Notes: generated by a model from the sequence alone, not told the origin. 64,000 nucleotides of DNA from Marivirga salinae (GCF_030503855.1 NZ_CP129971.1:3968001-4032000); one strand, 5' to 3'. Positions 26,150 through 37,789 are shown, numbered from the stretch's first letter. A program made the numbers and translations.

Positions 26150-26818
26150 ATGATTAATAAAGAGGAATTTAGGAAATTTGCCGTTAAAGGCGAAGGCTTA
26201 TCAGGTAGTATGGTGGACTCATATGTGCAGCAGGTAGAAAATATGACCAGAGCTGTAATTGAAGAACGCCCCACCAATTTCAGGGAAATAGATGTTTTTT
26301 CCCGCTTAATCATGGATAGAATTATCTTCTTGGGAATGCAAGTAGATGACAATATCGCGAACGTAATTACCGCTCAACTATTATTCTTGCAATCAGTGGA
26401 TGCTAAAAAAGACATTAGTCTTTATATTAATAGCCCAGGTGGTTCAGTATATGCTGGTTTAGGGATTTACGATACTATGCATTACATCTCTCCTGATGTA
26501 GGAACTATCTGTACTGGATTAGCTGCAAGTATGGGAGCTGTTTTATTGGCAGGTGGAGCTGAGAAGAAAAGATCAGCATTGCCGCATGCAAGAATCATGA
26601 TTCACCAACCTATGAGTGGAATGCAAGGACAAGCTTCCGATATGGAAATTTCCTTGAAACAGACATTATCCGTTAAGGAGGATTTATATAATATCCTTTC
26701 TAAGCATAGCGGAAAAACTTATAAGCAAGTAGAAAAAGATTCTGACAGGGACTTCTGGATGAGAGCGGAGGAAGCTAAGGAATATGGATTGATTGATGAA
26801 GTATTAGTGAGAAAGTAA
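26150..26818 (+). CDS. clpP: ATP-dependent Clp protease proteolytic subunit
   Basis: The protein has 222 residues. The catalytic triad is complete: Ser127 in [14 protein letters not shown], His152 in [11 protein letters not shown] and Asp201 in DSDRDFWM, with the 25- and 49-residue spacings of E. coli ClpP. Fourteen subunits form the closed chamber fed by ClpX or ClpA-type ATPases. It lies one base ahead of clpX, so the two are cotranscribed and probably coupled. Confidence 0.97.
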   Translation: MINKEEFRKFAVKGEGLSGSMVDSYVQQVENMTRAVIEERPTNFREIDVFSRLIMDRIIFLGMQVDDNIANVITAQLLFLQSVDAKKDISLYINSPGGSVYAGLGIYDTMHYISPDVGTICTGLAASMGAVLLAGGAEKKRSALPHARIMIHQPMSGMQGQASDMEISLKQTLSVKEDLYNILSKHSGKTYKQVEKDSDRDFWMRAEEAKEYGLIDEVLVRK

Positions 26819-26819
26819 T

Positions 26820-28058
26820 ATGGCTGAAGACAAAACACAAGTAACCTGTTCCTTTTGTGGGCGCAACAAAAAAGATGTTGATTTGATGATATCAGGTATA
26901 CACGCGCATATTTGCGATAAGTGTATAGCTCAAGCTCAGCAAATTCTGCAAGAGGAAGTTAAAACAAAGTCATCCTCTAAAGACCCGAAATTCAACTTGA
27001 TTCGTCCAATTGAAATGAAAAATCATTTGGATCAATATGTTGTAGGCCAAGATGAAGCCAAAAAAGTAATGTCTGTTGCAGTTTACAATCATTACAAAAG
27101 ATTGATGCAAAAATCTACTAAAGATGATGTGACGATTGAAAAATCTAATATTATTATGGTAGGAGAAACTGGTACTGGTAAAACTTACTTGGCTAAAACT
27201 TTAGCTAAGATTTTACAGGTTCCGTTTTGTATTGCTGATGCTACCGTTTTAACTGAAGCAGGTTATGTAGGTGAAGATGTCGAAAGTATTCTGACTAGAT
27301 TATTACAATCCGCTGATTATAATGTAGAAGCTGCCCAGAGAGGAATCGTTTACATAGATGAGATAGATAAAATTGCTCGTAAATCGGACAATCCATCAAT
27401 CACTAGAGATGTAAGTGGTGAAGGTGTTCAGCAAGCTATGTTGAAATTATTGGAAGGAACTTCAGTAAATGTTCCACCACAAGGTGGACGAAAGCATCCT
27501 GACCAGAAAATGATCAATGTAGACACTGAAAACATTCTTTTCATTTGCGGTGGTGCTTTTGATGGAATCAGTAGAGGAATAGCTTCTAGACTGAATACAA
27601 CTCCTTTAGGTTTTGCTAAAGCAGATACTAGAGAAGAAGAAATTGATAAAGAAAATCTTCTTCAATACATCACGGCTCAAGATTTGAAAAATTTCGGATT
27701 GATTCCTGAATTGATCGGAAGATTGCCAGTTTTGACTCACTTAGATCCATTAAGTAAGGATACTTTAAAATTAATTTTAACTGATCCAAAAAATGCGTTG
27801 GTGAAACAATATACCAAACTGTTTGATATGGAAGGTATCAAATTAGTAATTGAAGATTCTGCTTTGGATTATATTGTAGAGAAAGCAGTTGAATTCAAAT
27901 TGGGAGCAAGAGGTTTAAGATCTATTTGCGAAGTCATTATGACAGATGCGATGTTTGAGTTTGATGGAGAATCATCAGGAACAGAATTGATCATAGATGA
28001 AAAATATGCTGCTTCTAAATTCGAGAAATCGAAATATAAAAATCTTAGAGTAGCTTAG
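26820..28058 (+). CDS. clpX: ATP-dependent Clp protease ATP-binding subunit ClpX
   Basis: The protein has 412 residues. The N-terminal zinc-binding domain has Cys10, Cys13, Cys32 and Cys35. The AAA+ module has Walker A GETGTGKT (116-123), Walker B IVYIDEID (Asp181/Glu182), the pore loop GYVGEDV and sensor-2 GARGLRS near residue 360. It unfolds tagged proteins such as SsrA-tailed chains and passes them to ClpP. The ATG starts one base after the clpP stop. Confidence 0.97.
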   Translation: MAEDKTQVTCSFCGRNKKDVDLMISGIHAHICDKCIAQAQQILQEEVKTKSSSKDPKFNLIRPIEMKNHLDQYVVGQDEAKKVMSVAVYNHYKRLMQKSTKDDVTIEKSNIIMVGETGTGKTYLAKTLAKILQVPFCIADATVLTEAGYVGEDVESILTRLLQSADYNVEAAQRGIVYIDEIDKIARKSDNPSITRDVSGEGVQQAMLKLLEGTSVNVPPQGGRKHPDQKMINVDTENILFICGGAFDGISRGIASRLNTTPLGFAKADTREEEIDKENLLQYITAQDLKNFGLIPELIGRLPVLTHLDPLSKDTLKLILTDPKNALVKQYTKLFDMEGIKLVIEDSALDYIVEKAVEFKLGARGLRSICEVIMTDAMFEFDGESSGTELIIDEKYAASKFEKSKYKNLRVA

Positions 28059-28059
28059 T

Positions 28060-28089
28060 CAGTATCTAGTATCAAGATTCTGGTATAAA
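28060..28089. repeat. Dispersed intergenic repeat, AGTATCTAGTATC type, copy 2
   Basis: CAGTATCTAGTATCAAGATT followed by CTGGTAT directly after the clpX stop matches 12524-12557 with only a few differences. It is noncoding. Confidence 0.4.
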
Positions 28090-28091
28090 AT

Positions 28092-28130
28092 AAAAAAGAG
28101 GATTTATCAAATGGTAAATCCTCTTTTTTT
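28092..28130. terminator. Bidirectional rho-independent terminator
   Basis: A 15-base A/G-rich arm (28092-28106) pairs with its complement from 28115, enclosing an eight-base loop, with T runs in both directions. It serves clpX on one strand and rimK on the other. Confidence 0.9.
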
Positions 28131-28175
28131 GTTTAAAATCGTAAACAGAACGGTTCTGAGAAATCTATAGAAGCA

Positions 28176-29087
28176 TCAAGCTTTTACATTATCCTTTGGT
28201 AAGCGCTTCTTGTCTTTCCCCCTTTCTATATATTCAATAATTTTGGCAGCTATATCTATCCCTGTTGCTTTTTCGATTCCTTCCAAGCCTGGTGAAGAAT
28301 TTACTTCCAAGATTAATGGTCCTCTTGAGGATTGCAACATATCAACACCTGCAATTGCTAAGCCCATTGATTTAGCTGCTTTTAGTGCCGCTGCTTTTTC
28401 AGCTCGGCTTAATTTGATCACATTAGCAGAACCGCCTCTATGCAAATTCGAACGGAATTCACCTTCTTTTCCTTGACGCTTCATTGCACCTACTACTTCT
28501 CCATCTACTATGAAAACACGAATATCAGCTCCTCCAGCTTCTTTGATAAATTCTTGCATGATTACACGGGCTTTCAAACCTTCAAAAGCTTCAATTACAG
28601 AAACTGCAGCTTTTCTAGTTTCTGCCAACACAACCCCTAATCCTTGAGTTCCTTCCAATAACTTCAAAACTACTGGTGCTTTGCCAAGGTGCTCTAAGAT
28701 ATAATCACCTGCATTTTCAGAACTATTAGTAAAAGCTGTTCTTGGCATTGCAAGGCCTGATCGAGACAAAATTTGCAAACTTCTCAGTTTATCTCTGGAA
28801 CGGGTAATCGCTAAAGAATCCACTGCACTAAAAGTTTTCATCATTTCAAACTGACGAACAACTGCAGTTCCATAAAAGGTAACAGATGCCCCAATTCTTG
28901 GGATCACTGCATCAATTTTATCTAATTTTTCGCCATGATAATATATGGAAGGACCCGCCTCATCCATTATAATATCACAGCGCATATGGTCTAGGCGAAT
29001 AGCTTCATGACCTTTTTGCTCTATGGCTTCTAATAGCCTTCTAGTGGAATATAAATTTGAATTTCTGGATAGAACTGCGATTTTCAT
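28176..29087 (-). CDS. rimK: RimK-type ATP-grasp ligase
   Basis: The protein has 303 residues, the usual RimK length. The N-terminal domain has [17 protein letters not shown] and [21 protein letters not shown]. The ATP-grasp core shows [59 protein letters not shown] and the metal-binding [24 protein letters not shown]. In E. coli, RimK adds glutamates to the C-terminus of ribosomal protein S6. The whole sequence is close to that type. It lies 54 bases behind hom on the same strand, so read-through from the met operon is possible. Confidence 0.92.
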   Translation of the reverse strand: MKIAVLSRNSNLYSTRRLLEAIEQKGHEAIRLDHMRCDIIMDEAGPSIYYHGEKLDKIDAVIPRIGASVTFYGTAVVRQFEMMKTFSAVDSLAITRSRDKLRSLQILSRSGLAMPRTAFTNSSENAGDYILEHLGKAPVVLKLLEGTQGLGVVLAETRKAAVSVIEAFEGLKARVIMQEFIKEAGGADIRVFIVDGEVVGAMKRQGKEGEFRSNLHRGGSANVIKLSRAEKAAALKAAKSMGLAIAGVDMLQSSRGPLILEVNSSPGLEGIEKATGIDIAAKIIEYIERGKDKKRLPKDNVKA

Positions 29088-29141
29088 TTTGGATTTTTAT
29101 TTTTTTTGTAAAGCCAAAGTAAACTAAAAAAGATGGTATCC

Positions 29142-30327
29142 CTAAATCAATGCTTCTTGATTTACTAGTTCTTCAAAAATATTTTCAGAAAGTTGAACCC
29201 AATATAAATCCGGATTTCCCTTCTTCAATTCTTCCAAATAATCAAATTGCCCCTTAGCTAGGATATAACCCTCCTCTTTATTCAAAACTTCCAGCCCCTG
29301 AAAATTGAAATTATCATTAAAACCAGCTATAAAATAAATTTCGGTTTTTGAATTTTTTGAATAACTCTTTATTTCTTTCTTAGCGATTTTTGCAACTGCC
29401 AGATCATATTTCAAATCTTTCAAATTAGACAATACGGCTAAAGCTGTGGGAAAACTCCCAGCTCCCTTTCCTTTAACAAACTGCTCACCAGCAAATACAG
29501 CATCCACCAAAATCCCATTATATTCATTTTCTATGTTATAGAAATCATGGCTTTCATTTACTAATTGTGGTTCTACTTTAGCAGTGATTTTACCATTAAC
29601 TTCTTGAGCCTCCCCAATCAATTTTATTTTCAAATGATGTTTTTGAGCAAAGTCTTTTATATTTTCATCCAAATAATTAATCCCCTGCAAAGGAATTTCA
29701 TTTGGATGTATAAATAGGCCAAAAGCATGGTAAATCATGATGGATAATTTAAAGCGAGTATCCTCTCCGCTTACATCAGAATAGGGGTCTAATTCTGCAA
29801 AGCCTAAATCCTGAGCATCTTTCAATGCTAAGTCATAACCCTGATTTTCACTTACCATCTTTGATAAAATGAAATTACAAGTTCCATTCGCTATAGCTTT
29901 GATGGAGTTTACTTGATCTGATTTATAATGCTGATCGAGCAATCTTAATATGGGGACACTTCCACAAACCGCTCCTTCATAAAAGAATTTAACGCCATGT
30001 TTTTCACGTAATTCCAGAATTTCTTTATGATATAGTGCCACCATCTTTTTATTAGCACTCACTACTGATTTCCCTTTTTTAAAAGCTTTTTTTACAATGC
30101 TAAAAGCTTCTTCAGGATCGTTTATTAATTCTATGATGATATCTAAATCAGTATTATCAAGAATTTCAACTGCCGCAGTGGTGAGTATTCCATTGGGTAA
30201 TTCTAAATCTCTTTTTTTATCAATATTTTTAACGGCAATTTTTTCAATTGAAATACCGTATTTTCCATTTTGCTGTAAAGCTTTATAAACTCCAGAGCCT
30301 ACTACTCCCAACCCGAATAAGCCTGCT

Positions 30328-30341
<14 letters not shown>
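29142..30341 (-). CDS. hom: Homoserine dehydrogenase
   Basis: The protein has 399 residues, a monofunctional enzyme without an aspartokinase part. It has the nucleotide-binding GLFGLGVVGSGVYKAL, the core VVSANKKMVALYH, the FYEGAVCGSVPILRLL segment and the catalytic/substrate-binding region IANGTCNFILSKM followed by GFAELDPYSDVSGEDTRFK. It reduces aspartate semialdehyde to homoserine. Its ATG overlaps the metX stop by 14 bases, so it is the third gene of the metY-metX-hom unit: hom makes homoserine, metX acetylates it and metY adds sulfur. A short extra C-terminal part replaces a full ACT domain. Confidence 0.94.
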
Positions 30342-32719
<2,378 letters not shown>

Positions 32720-32784
32720 TCAGGGTATCTGATTGAATCACTAAATTTTATTAAACAATTGATTTTTAGCGGATTAAAAGAATT

Positions 32785-32845
32785 TCGAAATGAATCTTAA
32801 AACTGAAAAGGGTGTGATTTCCCCTTTAGATTATCGAAATGAATC
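32785..32845. repeat. 12-bp direct repeat in the metY leader
   Basis: TCGAAATGAATC occurs at 32785-32796 and again at 32834-32845, 49 bases apart, on either side of a hairpin (32807-32827). As both copies are in the untranslated RNA they could pair alternately with a third segment or bind a protein. No function is proven. Confidence 0.6.
32807..32827 (-). terminator. Terminator-like hairpin in the metY leader
   Basis: In RNA sense the stem AAAGGG/CCCTTT with a nine-base loop is followed by a T-containing stretch (TTTTCAGTTTT). It lies 40 bases beyond the leader ORF stop and 148 before metY. The stem is short, so it is a candidate attenuator and not a sure terminator. Confidence 0.4.
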
Positions 32846-32858
32846 CAAATAGAATTGA

Positions 32859-32877
32859 GTTGTTGATTAGCAACAAC
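32859..32877 (-). promoter_or_regulatory. Hairpin overlapping the Cys codons and stop of the leader ORF
   Basis: In RNA sense the bases read GTTGTTGCTAATCAACAAC: a perfect 7-bp stem whose 5' arm is made of the last three Cys codons, and whose five-base loop holds the stop codon. A ribosome stalled on the Cys codons would keep it open, and a ribosome that finishes would let it form. Confidence 0.65.
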
Positions 32878-33013
32878 AGCACATACACATTCGCATGTAT
32901 GCAATAGGATTAATGGGATTAAGCTTAGTTGCTTTATTTATTGAAAATGAATTCTTTGCCGAAGTGGCTTGTTTGATGTGATCGCTGAAAGCGAAGAATT
33001 GTAAGTTGTTCAT
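32867..33013 (-). CDS. Met/Cys leader peptide of the metY operon
   Basis: This is a 48-codon frame with ATG at 33013, seven bases after the 3' strand of the riboswitch P1 stem. The C-terminus reads AYMRMCMCCCC, with three Met and five Cys in the last nine residues. An upstream extension of the frame to 33082 would run through the riboswitch and is rejected. Codon content and position (between a SAM riboswitch and metY) are those of an attenuator peptide that measures charged tRNA-Cys and perhaps tRNA-Met. The N-terminal 39 residues have no obvious role. I infer translation; the sequence shows an uninterrupted frame only. Confidence 0.7.
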   Translation of the reverse strand: MNNLQFFAFSDHIKQATSAKNSFSINKATKLNPINPIAYMRMCMCCCC

Positions 33014-33020
33014 AATTGTT

Positions 33021-33114
33021 AATTTATATTTCCCAATATCGGGCAGGATTTGGCACCTTGATTCAGGTTGCCAGAGGGTCAACGAGCCTGTCTCTCACCT
33101 CTTCGTTATAAATT
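33021..33114 (-). ncRNA. SAM-I (S-box) riboswitch
   Basis: The RNA-sense sequence has the S-box core: GAGGTGAGAGACAGG, the invariant TTGACCCTCTGGCAACC, AAGGTGCCAAATCCTGCC, and a small P4 hairpin CCCGATATTGGG. P1 is formed by AATTTATA (33107-33114) and TATAAATT (33021-33028), a perfect 8-bp stem. SAM binding stabilises P1. As P1 ends just before the leader ATG, the output is probably on translation of the leader peptide and through it on the operon. It is placed about 20 bases behind a full promoter and in front of methionine synthesis genes, as expected. Confidence 0.93.
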
Positions 33115-33133
33115 GATTACCGAAATAACACTT

Positions 33134-33166
33134 CAAATGTAGGAAAAGCTTTTTGAAATAAACAAA
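33134..33166 (-). promoter_or_regulatory. Promoter of the metY-metX-hom operon
   Basis: On the minus strand TTTG (33163-33166), a 21-base spacer and TACATTTG (33134-33141) form a Bacteroidota housekeeping promoter. The predicted start is about 10-15 bases before the riboswitch. Confidence 0.75.
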
Positions 33167-33249
33167 TCCTAACGCTAATAAAAATTAAAAATATTGAAAT
33201 TAATTTTTAAACAAAATATAATATCGAAAAAGCAGTTGATTTTCTATTT

Positions 33250-33939
33250 TTATATGGATTGATTATCCTGCTTTTTGTTATGTTTTAATAATCCATTTAC
33301 TATTAGCCATTGGGCAATTATGTATGTTCCCATTACAGCAACGCCTGCAAAAGGAATAGTATGTGAAAATCTGTTGATGGCTAAAATTGAATCAGAAATG
33401 ATAAATAGCGCAGCTCCTAAAACTACTAATTGAAAGCTTTCATCCGTGGTTTCGCCTTTTCTAAACCAAGCAGCCAATATCATTAGGCTTAGTATAATTC
33501 CGTACACAACCAATGGGACTTGAATTACACTATCTACATAAGGTAAAGTGAGATAAGCCATTAATAGAATAAATCCTAAAACTACAAATGGAAAAAATGA
33601 CCATTTAATATTCAGTTTGTCTTTATAGGTCGCCTTTTTATAAGCTATTATAAATACTATGTGTGTAATTAAAAAAGCACTTAATCCAGCGAAAAAGAAC
33701 ATAAAATGTTTAAAAGTAAAGAGAAGCATAATATCACCAATCCAGCTAAAAACTAATGCTAAAGTGACAAAACTTACCCATTTTTCATTTTTACGAATAT
33801 CAGATTTATCCCAGAAATAGATAAGAAGAGAAATCATCAAAAGAGGCTTTGCAATTTGATGAAGTATATCAATTTCGAATGTTAAAGCTATAATTTCAAC
33901 TACAGCAATAATCCAATAAAAATATAATTTGGGATTCAT
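33250..33939 (-). CDS. YhhN family protein (lysoplasmalogenase-like)
   Basis: The protein has 229 residues and seven or eight membrane segments. The conserved family polar residues are present: FSWIGDIMLLF (Gly-Asp), FLITHIVFIIAY (His) and GAALFIISDSILAINRF (Ser-Asp). Animal and bacterial members (TMEM86/YhhN) hydrolyse the vinyl ether of lysoplasmalogens; a bacterial role in lipid turnover is likely but not proven here. It lies upstream of the met leader on the same strand. An inverted repeat TTTATCGA...TCGATAAA (33949-33981) precedes it and may end the gene before. Confidence 0.85.
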   Translation of the reverse strand: MNPKLYFYWIIAVVEIIALTFEIDILHQIAKPLLMISLLIYFWDKSDIRKNEKWVSFVTLALVFSWIGDIMLLFTFKHFMFFFAGLSAFLITHIVFIIAYKKATYKDKLNIKWSFFPFVVLGFILLMAYLTLPYVDSVIQVPLVVYGIILSLMILAAWFRKGETTDESFQLVVLGAALFIISDSILAINRFSHTIPFAGVAVMGTYIIAQWLIVNGLLKHNKKQDNQSI

Positions 33940-34038
33940 TTTCTTCCTTTTATCGAAAAGTAATTAATAATAGTCGATAAAAAAAGAGAATAATACTAAA
34001 GAAATTGACTTGTAGGATTTAAAGCCGATTTAAAAAAA

Positions 34039-34404
34039 TTACTTTTTTATAAATTTCTTTAAAGATTTCTCAGAATCAACAGTGAGCATAACATAATAAT
34101 GACCAACAGGAATATTTGATAAATCTATTTTATAAAGACCTGTATCCAATTTATCATGAGTAACTTTCATCTTATTTCCTATGATACTCATTACTTCAAT
34201 TTTAACATCTGAAGATAAGTCTTTATCATCTATTCTAAGGTAGATATATTCTTCTGCTGGATTCGGATAAACCTCTGCGTTATTAAGAGCTTTTATAATT
34301 TCAACATTATCCGTCTTAACAATAGGATTTTCGGTTCCTGCTTCAGAAATAAAAATATTGAAGCTGAAGAAAGTTAAGATTAATATGTTGATTAATGTTT
34401 TCAT
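34039..34404 (-). CDS. Short secreted protein with T9SS sorting domain
   Basis: The protein has only 121 residues: a signal peptide (about residues 1-22), a short linker and a complete type A C-terminal sorting domain (AEVYPNPAEEYIYLRIDDKD through the ending SLKKFIKK). Normally this domain is the tail of a large secreted protein. Here almost nothing lies between the signal peptide and the tail. It may be a truncated cargo or a small protein of its own. The sorting domain guides export by the type IX secretion system. Confidence 0.8.
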   Translation of the reverse strand: MKTLINILILTFFSFNIFISEAGTENPIVKTDNVEIIKALNNAEVYPNPAEEYIYLRIDDKDLSSDVKIEVMSIIGNKMKVTHDKLDTGLYKIDLSNIPVGHYYVMLTVDSEKSLKKFIKK

Positions 34405-34449
34405 TACAATTTATTACGGCTTAATCCGTTTTATGTTCTTAGTACCTAA

Positions 34450-35943
34450 TTAATTTTCTACTTTTTTAAAAGTATCTTTCAAATTCGAAATCATAGTTGA
34501 AGGTGTCATATAATTTTCACCGTACTCCTTCAAACTTATATCTCCCGAAAATCCATGCAAATATACTGCCAATTTTGCTGTTTCAAAAGGATTTTGCACT
34601 CTTGGTGCTATTCCCGCTAAAATTCCACACAATAAATCTCCACTCCCACCTTTTGCCATACCTTGATTTCCAGTTGTATTGAAACTCACCTGTCCTTTTT
34701 CATTACAAACTGCAGTAAATTTCCCTTTCAAAACTACTACAACCTTATGATGCTTACAGAAGGACTTTAGTTGCATCAGAGCCTCAAAATTATTAGAATA
34801 ATTTCCTACTAGCCTTTTAAACTCTCCATGATGTGGAGTTAAAATGGTGCCTTCAGGCAACAATTCTAGCATTTCTCTATTTTTAGCTAGAATTGTAATG
34901 GCATCAGCATCTAAAATAAGTTGCCCTTTAAAAGTTTTTAGAATTTCTTCTAGAAGCTTAATGGTTTTATTTGCAAAACCTATTGCAGGTCCAAAAACGA
35001 GAACATCCTGCTTATTATAACCCAAGAAACTTCCTAATACATAGTCATTTTCATCTTCTAGAATTAAAGCCTCTGGTATTTGGTTTTGAATGATGTCAAT
35101 GCAAAGCGGACAAACTTGCACCGACAATAAACCAATTCCAGAATGAAGAGTGCCTTTAGCAGCTAAAATTACGGCTCCCATTTTAGCATGCCCACCCGCT
35201 ATGATAGTGGCACGACCTCTAATTCCCTTATGCGCAATGCTATCTACTTTTAAAAGCAATTTTAGTTCTTTTGTTAATTCATAAATTGAATAATCGCTTA
35301 TGCAATTATTTATGAATTCTTCAGACAATCCAATATTAAGAATTTCAAATTGACCAACATACTGTTGATTTTCAGCCATCATAAAAGCAAGCTTCGGAAC
35401 TTGAAAACTAAGTGTAAAGTCTGATTTGAAAATAGTTTCTCCAGGACTTGGCTCGTCTGCAAAAACACCTGAAGGAATGTCCACGGCCAATTTAATTCCT
35501 TTTGCTTCATTTACTTTTTGGACGAATTTTGCGATATCTCCTTCTATTGGACGAGAAAGACCTGAACCGAAAATCGCATCTATGAAAATATAATCATTAT
35601 TGGAATTAGAAAAATTAAAATCATTTAAAATTTCAACTTTTTTGAGTGATTTCAACCTATCCAAATTTTGTTCAAAATCATCTGAACCTGACTCCCCCAT
35701 TATTAGCACTACTTTTACGCTATAATTTTGATTAGATAATAATCTTGCAATAGCCAATCCATCACCTCCATTATTACCCGAGCCTGCTAAAACAATAATT
35801 TCATGTTCATTGGAAAAATGCTTACAAACCCAATTCACCACTTGTCCACTAGCTCTTTCCATTAAATCAATACTAGCTATTGGTTCATTTTTGATGGTAA
35901 ATTGATCAGCTTCTCTTATTTGTTGAACGTTAAGAATTTTCAT
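34450..35943 (-). CDS. nnr: Bifunctional NAD(P)H-hydrate epimerase/dehydratase
   Basis: The protein has 497 residues. The N-terminal YjeF-type epimerase domain (about 1-210) has VLAGSGNNGGDGLAIARLL and IDAIFGSGLSRP. The C-terminal ribokinase-like dehydratase (about 225-495) has KGIRGRATIIAGG, LDADAITILAKN, LTPHHGEFKRLVG and the nucleotide site NTTGNQGMAKGGSGDLLCGILAGI. It repairs damaged hydrated NADH and NADPH. It is a single gene, 107 bases behind the DUF2256 gap, and 45 bases before the small T9SS gene on the same strand. Confidence 0.94.
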   Translation of the reverse strand: MKILNVQQIREADQFTIKNEPIASIDLMERASGQVVNWVCKHFSNEHEIIVLAGSGNNGGDGLAIARLLSNQNYSVKVVLIMGESGSDDFEQNLDRLKSLKKVEILNDFNFSNSNNDYIFIDAIFGSGLSRPIEGDIAKFVQKVNEAKGIKLAVDIPSGVFADEPSPGETIFKSDFTLSFQVPKLAFMMAENQQYVGQFEILNIGLSEEFINNCISDYSIYELTKELKLLLKVDSIAHKGIRGRATIIAGGHAKMGAVILAAKGTLHSGIGLLSVQVCPLCIDIIQNQIPEALILEDENDYVLGSFLGYNKQDVLVFGPAIGFANKTIKLLEEILKTFKGQLILDADAITILAKNREMLELLPEGTILTPHHGEFKRLVGNYSNNFEALMQLKSFCKHHKVVVVLKGKFTAVCNEKGQVSFNTTGNQGMAKGGSGDLLCGILAGIAPRVQNPFETAKLAVYLHGFSGDISLKEYGENYMTPSTMISNLKDTFKKVEN

Positions 35944-35992
35944 AATGGTTAAGGTAAGTAAAATGGGTTTAATTTCCTGAATATAGAACCGA

Positions 35993-36142
35993 CTATTGTT
36001 TCTTAGCTAATTTGCTACATTTCTGACTACAAAATTTAACATTTTTCCAATCTTTCTCCCATTTTTTCCTCCAAAAAAAAGGCCTTTTGCAAGTAAGGCA
36101 AACTTTGGAAGGCAAATCACTTTTTTTAATCATTTTAGGCAT
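35993..36142 (-). CDS. DUF2256 mini-protein
   Basis: This 49-codon frame lies in the gap between nnr and sucD. The product (SDLPSKVCLTCKRPFFWRKK, then WEKDWKNVKFCSQKC) is an almost exact DUF2256 pattern: LPSKxCxxCxRPFxWRKKWxxxWxxVKYCSxxC. Four Cys in two CxxC-like pairs suggest a zinc knuckle. The function is unknown; in many genomes it lies near DNA-photolyase or cryptochrome genes, which are not seen here. It points away from sucD, whose promoter lies about 100 bases to the right. Confidence 0.82.
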   Translation of the reverse strand: MPKMIKKSDLPSKVCLTCKRPFFWRKKWEKDWKNVKFCSQKCSKLAKKQ

Positions 36143-36237
36143 AGTGCAAATTCACTTTATAATTATGGTAAACAATGAATTTAATGAATGTTTGAAAAAT
36201 CAATCTATAACTAATTTAGAAACAAGCGCGGAATTAC

Positions 36238-36268
36238 TTTGAGAATGAAGCCTTTTCTTCTATTTTTG
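36238..36268 (+). promoter_or_regulatory. Promoter of sucD
   Basis: TTTG (36238-36241), a 19-base spacer and TATTTTTG (36261-36268) form a full Bacteroidota promoter. The predicted start is about 15-18 bases before the sucD ATG, so the leader is short. Confidence 0.8.
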
Positions 36269-36290
36269 CAAAAACTTTAAACAGAGCATA

Positions 36291-37169
36291 ATGAGCGTTT
36301 TAGTAAATAAAGATTCTAAAGTAATTGTACAAGGTTTCACAGGTTCAGAAGGAACATTCCACGCTGAGCAAATGATAGAATACGGCACCAATGTAGTGGG
36401 TGGTGTAACTCCAGGTAAAGGAGGTCAAAAACATTTAGACAGACCTGTTTTCAACACTGTCGAAGATGCTGTTAAAGAAGCTGGTGCAAATGTATCCATC
36501 ATTTTTGTTCCACCTGCTTTCGCTGCAGACGCCATTATGGAGGCTGCGGATGCAGGAATCAAAGTTATCATCACTATCACTGAAGGAATTCCGGTAAAGG
36601 ATATGATGAAAGCAAAAACTTATATTCAGAATAAAGACTTAACTCTTATAGGCCCAAATTGCCCAGGTGTTATTACTCCAGGTGAGGCTAAAGTTGGTAT
36701 CATGCCAGGTTTTGTTTTCAAAAAAGGAAAAATCGGAGTTGTTTCTAAATCAGGAACTTTAACTTATGAGGCAGCTGACCAAATTGTAAAAGCAGGTTTA
36801 GGGATTTCTACAGCAATTGGAATTGGTGGTGATCCAATTATCGGAACCCCGACTAAAGAGGCTGTACAAATGTTGATGGAAGATGATGAAACTGATGCTA
36901 TTGTGATGATAGGTGAAATTGGTGGAAATTATGAAGCAGAAGCTGCTCGTTGGATAAAAGAAAACGGTAATAAAAAACCAGTGGTTGGATTTATCGCAGG
37001 TAAAACTGCTCCAGCAGGAAGAAGAATGGGGCATGCTGGTGCTATAATCGGTGGAAAAGACGATACTGCAGAAGCTAAAATGAAAATCATGGATGAATGT
37101 GGTATTTATGTTGTGCAGTCTCCTGCTGATATAGGAGAGACTATGAAAAAAGCATTAGCAGAAAACTAA
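36291..37169 (+). CDS. sucD: Succinate-CoA ligase subunit alpha
   Basis: The protein has 292 residues. It has the CoA-binding Rossmann start [18 protein letters not shown], the VTPGKGG loop, the [15 protein letters not shown] motif and the phosphohistidine region [13 protein letters not shown] with His248. It forms succinyl-CoA synthetase with SucC in the citric acid cycle. sucC is not beside it, which is normal in this phylum. It has its own promoter and a likely terminator behind it. Confidence 0.96.
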   Translation: MSVLVNKDSKVIVQGFTGSEGTFHAEQMIEYGTNVVGGVTPGKGGQKHLDRPVFNTVEDAVKEAGANVSIIFVPPAFAADAIMEAADAGIKVIITITEGIPVKDMMKAKTYIQNKDLTLIGPNCPGVITPGEAKVGIMPGFVFKKGKIGVVSKSGTLTYEAADQIVKAGLGISTAIGIGGDPIIGTPTKEAVQMLMEDDETDAIVMIGEIGGNYEAEAARWIKENGNKKPVVGFIAGKTAPAGRRMGHAGAIIGGKDDTAEAKMKIMDECGIYVVQSPADIGETMKKALAEN

Positions 37170-37220
37170 ATTTCAGAACCTAGATTTTAGTTTTTAGACA
37201 ATAATTTAATCATATTTTGA

Positions 37221-37294
37221 GACTGTTTCGATAGTAGGAAAGATCATTATAAAATAGTGGCCTTTTGAATACTCTTGAAACAGTCTTTTTTATT
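37221..37294 (+). terminator. Terminator of sucD, long hairpin
   Basis: GACTGTTTC (37221-37229) pairs with GAAACAGTC (37277-37285), followed by a run of T. The loop is unusually long (47 bases) and may be folded itself. Confidence 0.6.
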
Positions 37295-37318
37295 TTAGCA
37301 CTAATAAATACTTAGGAG

Positions 37319-37789
37319 ATGACCAATAATGACATTTTAAAAAGGATTCGCTACATATTTGATTATAGTGATGAGCAGATGATTGCTATTTTCGATAGTG
37401 CTGATTATAAAGTCACAAGGTCGTTGGTAACAGATTGGCTAAAAAGTGATGATCATGAAGAATTTAAAGAAATCTATGATGATCAGTTAGCTATTTTCTT
37501 AAATGGATTAATTAACGAGAAAAGAGGTAAAAAAGAAGGAGAGCAACCGAAGCCTGAAAAAATACTGGAAAATAACGACATCCTTAAAAAACTAAAAATT
37601 GCATTAAAATTAAAAACCGAGGATATAACAGCTATTTTTAAATTAGCGGGCAAACCGATCAGCCCACATGAGGTTACGGCTTTTTTAAGAAATCCTAAAC
37701 AATCACAATACCGACCCTTTTTAGATCAATATCTAAGAAATTTCCTTAACGGATTACAAATAAAATTCAGAGACAAAAGGGATGCCTAA
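37319..37789 (+). CDS. DUF1456 (YehS-like) protein
   Basis: The protein has 156 residues made of two homologous halves. The first is NNDILKRIRYIFDYSDEQ ... IFLNGLINEKRG, the second NNDILKKLKIALKLKTED ... FLNGLQIKFR. Each half is the DUF1456 module. The function is unknown; the family is found as a free-standing cytosolic protein in many bacteria. Full length and a clean ATG make it a sure gene. Convergent with the MBL-rhodanese gene. Confidence 0.9.
   Translation: MTNNDILKRIRYIFDYSDEQMIAIFDSADYKVTRSLVTDWLKSDDHEEFKEIYDDQLAIFLNGLINEKRGKKEGEQPKPEKILENNDILKKLKIALKLKTEDITAIFKLAGKPISPHEVTAFLRNPKQSQYRPFLDQYLRNFLNGLQIKFRDKRDA

Noticed and set aside
33014..33082. Upstream extension of the metY leader frame to 33082
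   Set aside because: The added codons run through the conserved core of the SAM riboswitch; the ATG at 33013 directly after P1 is the better start.
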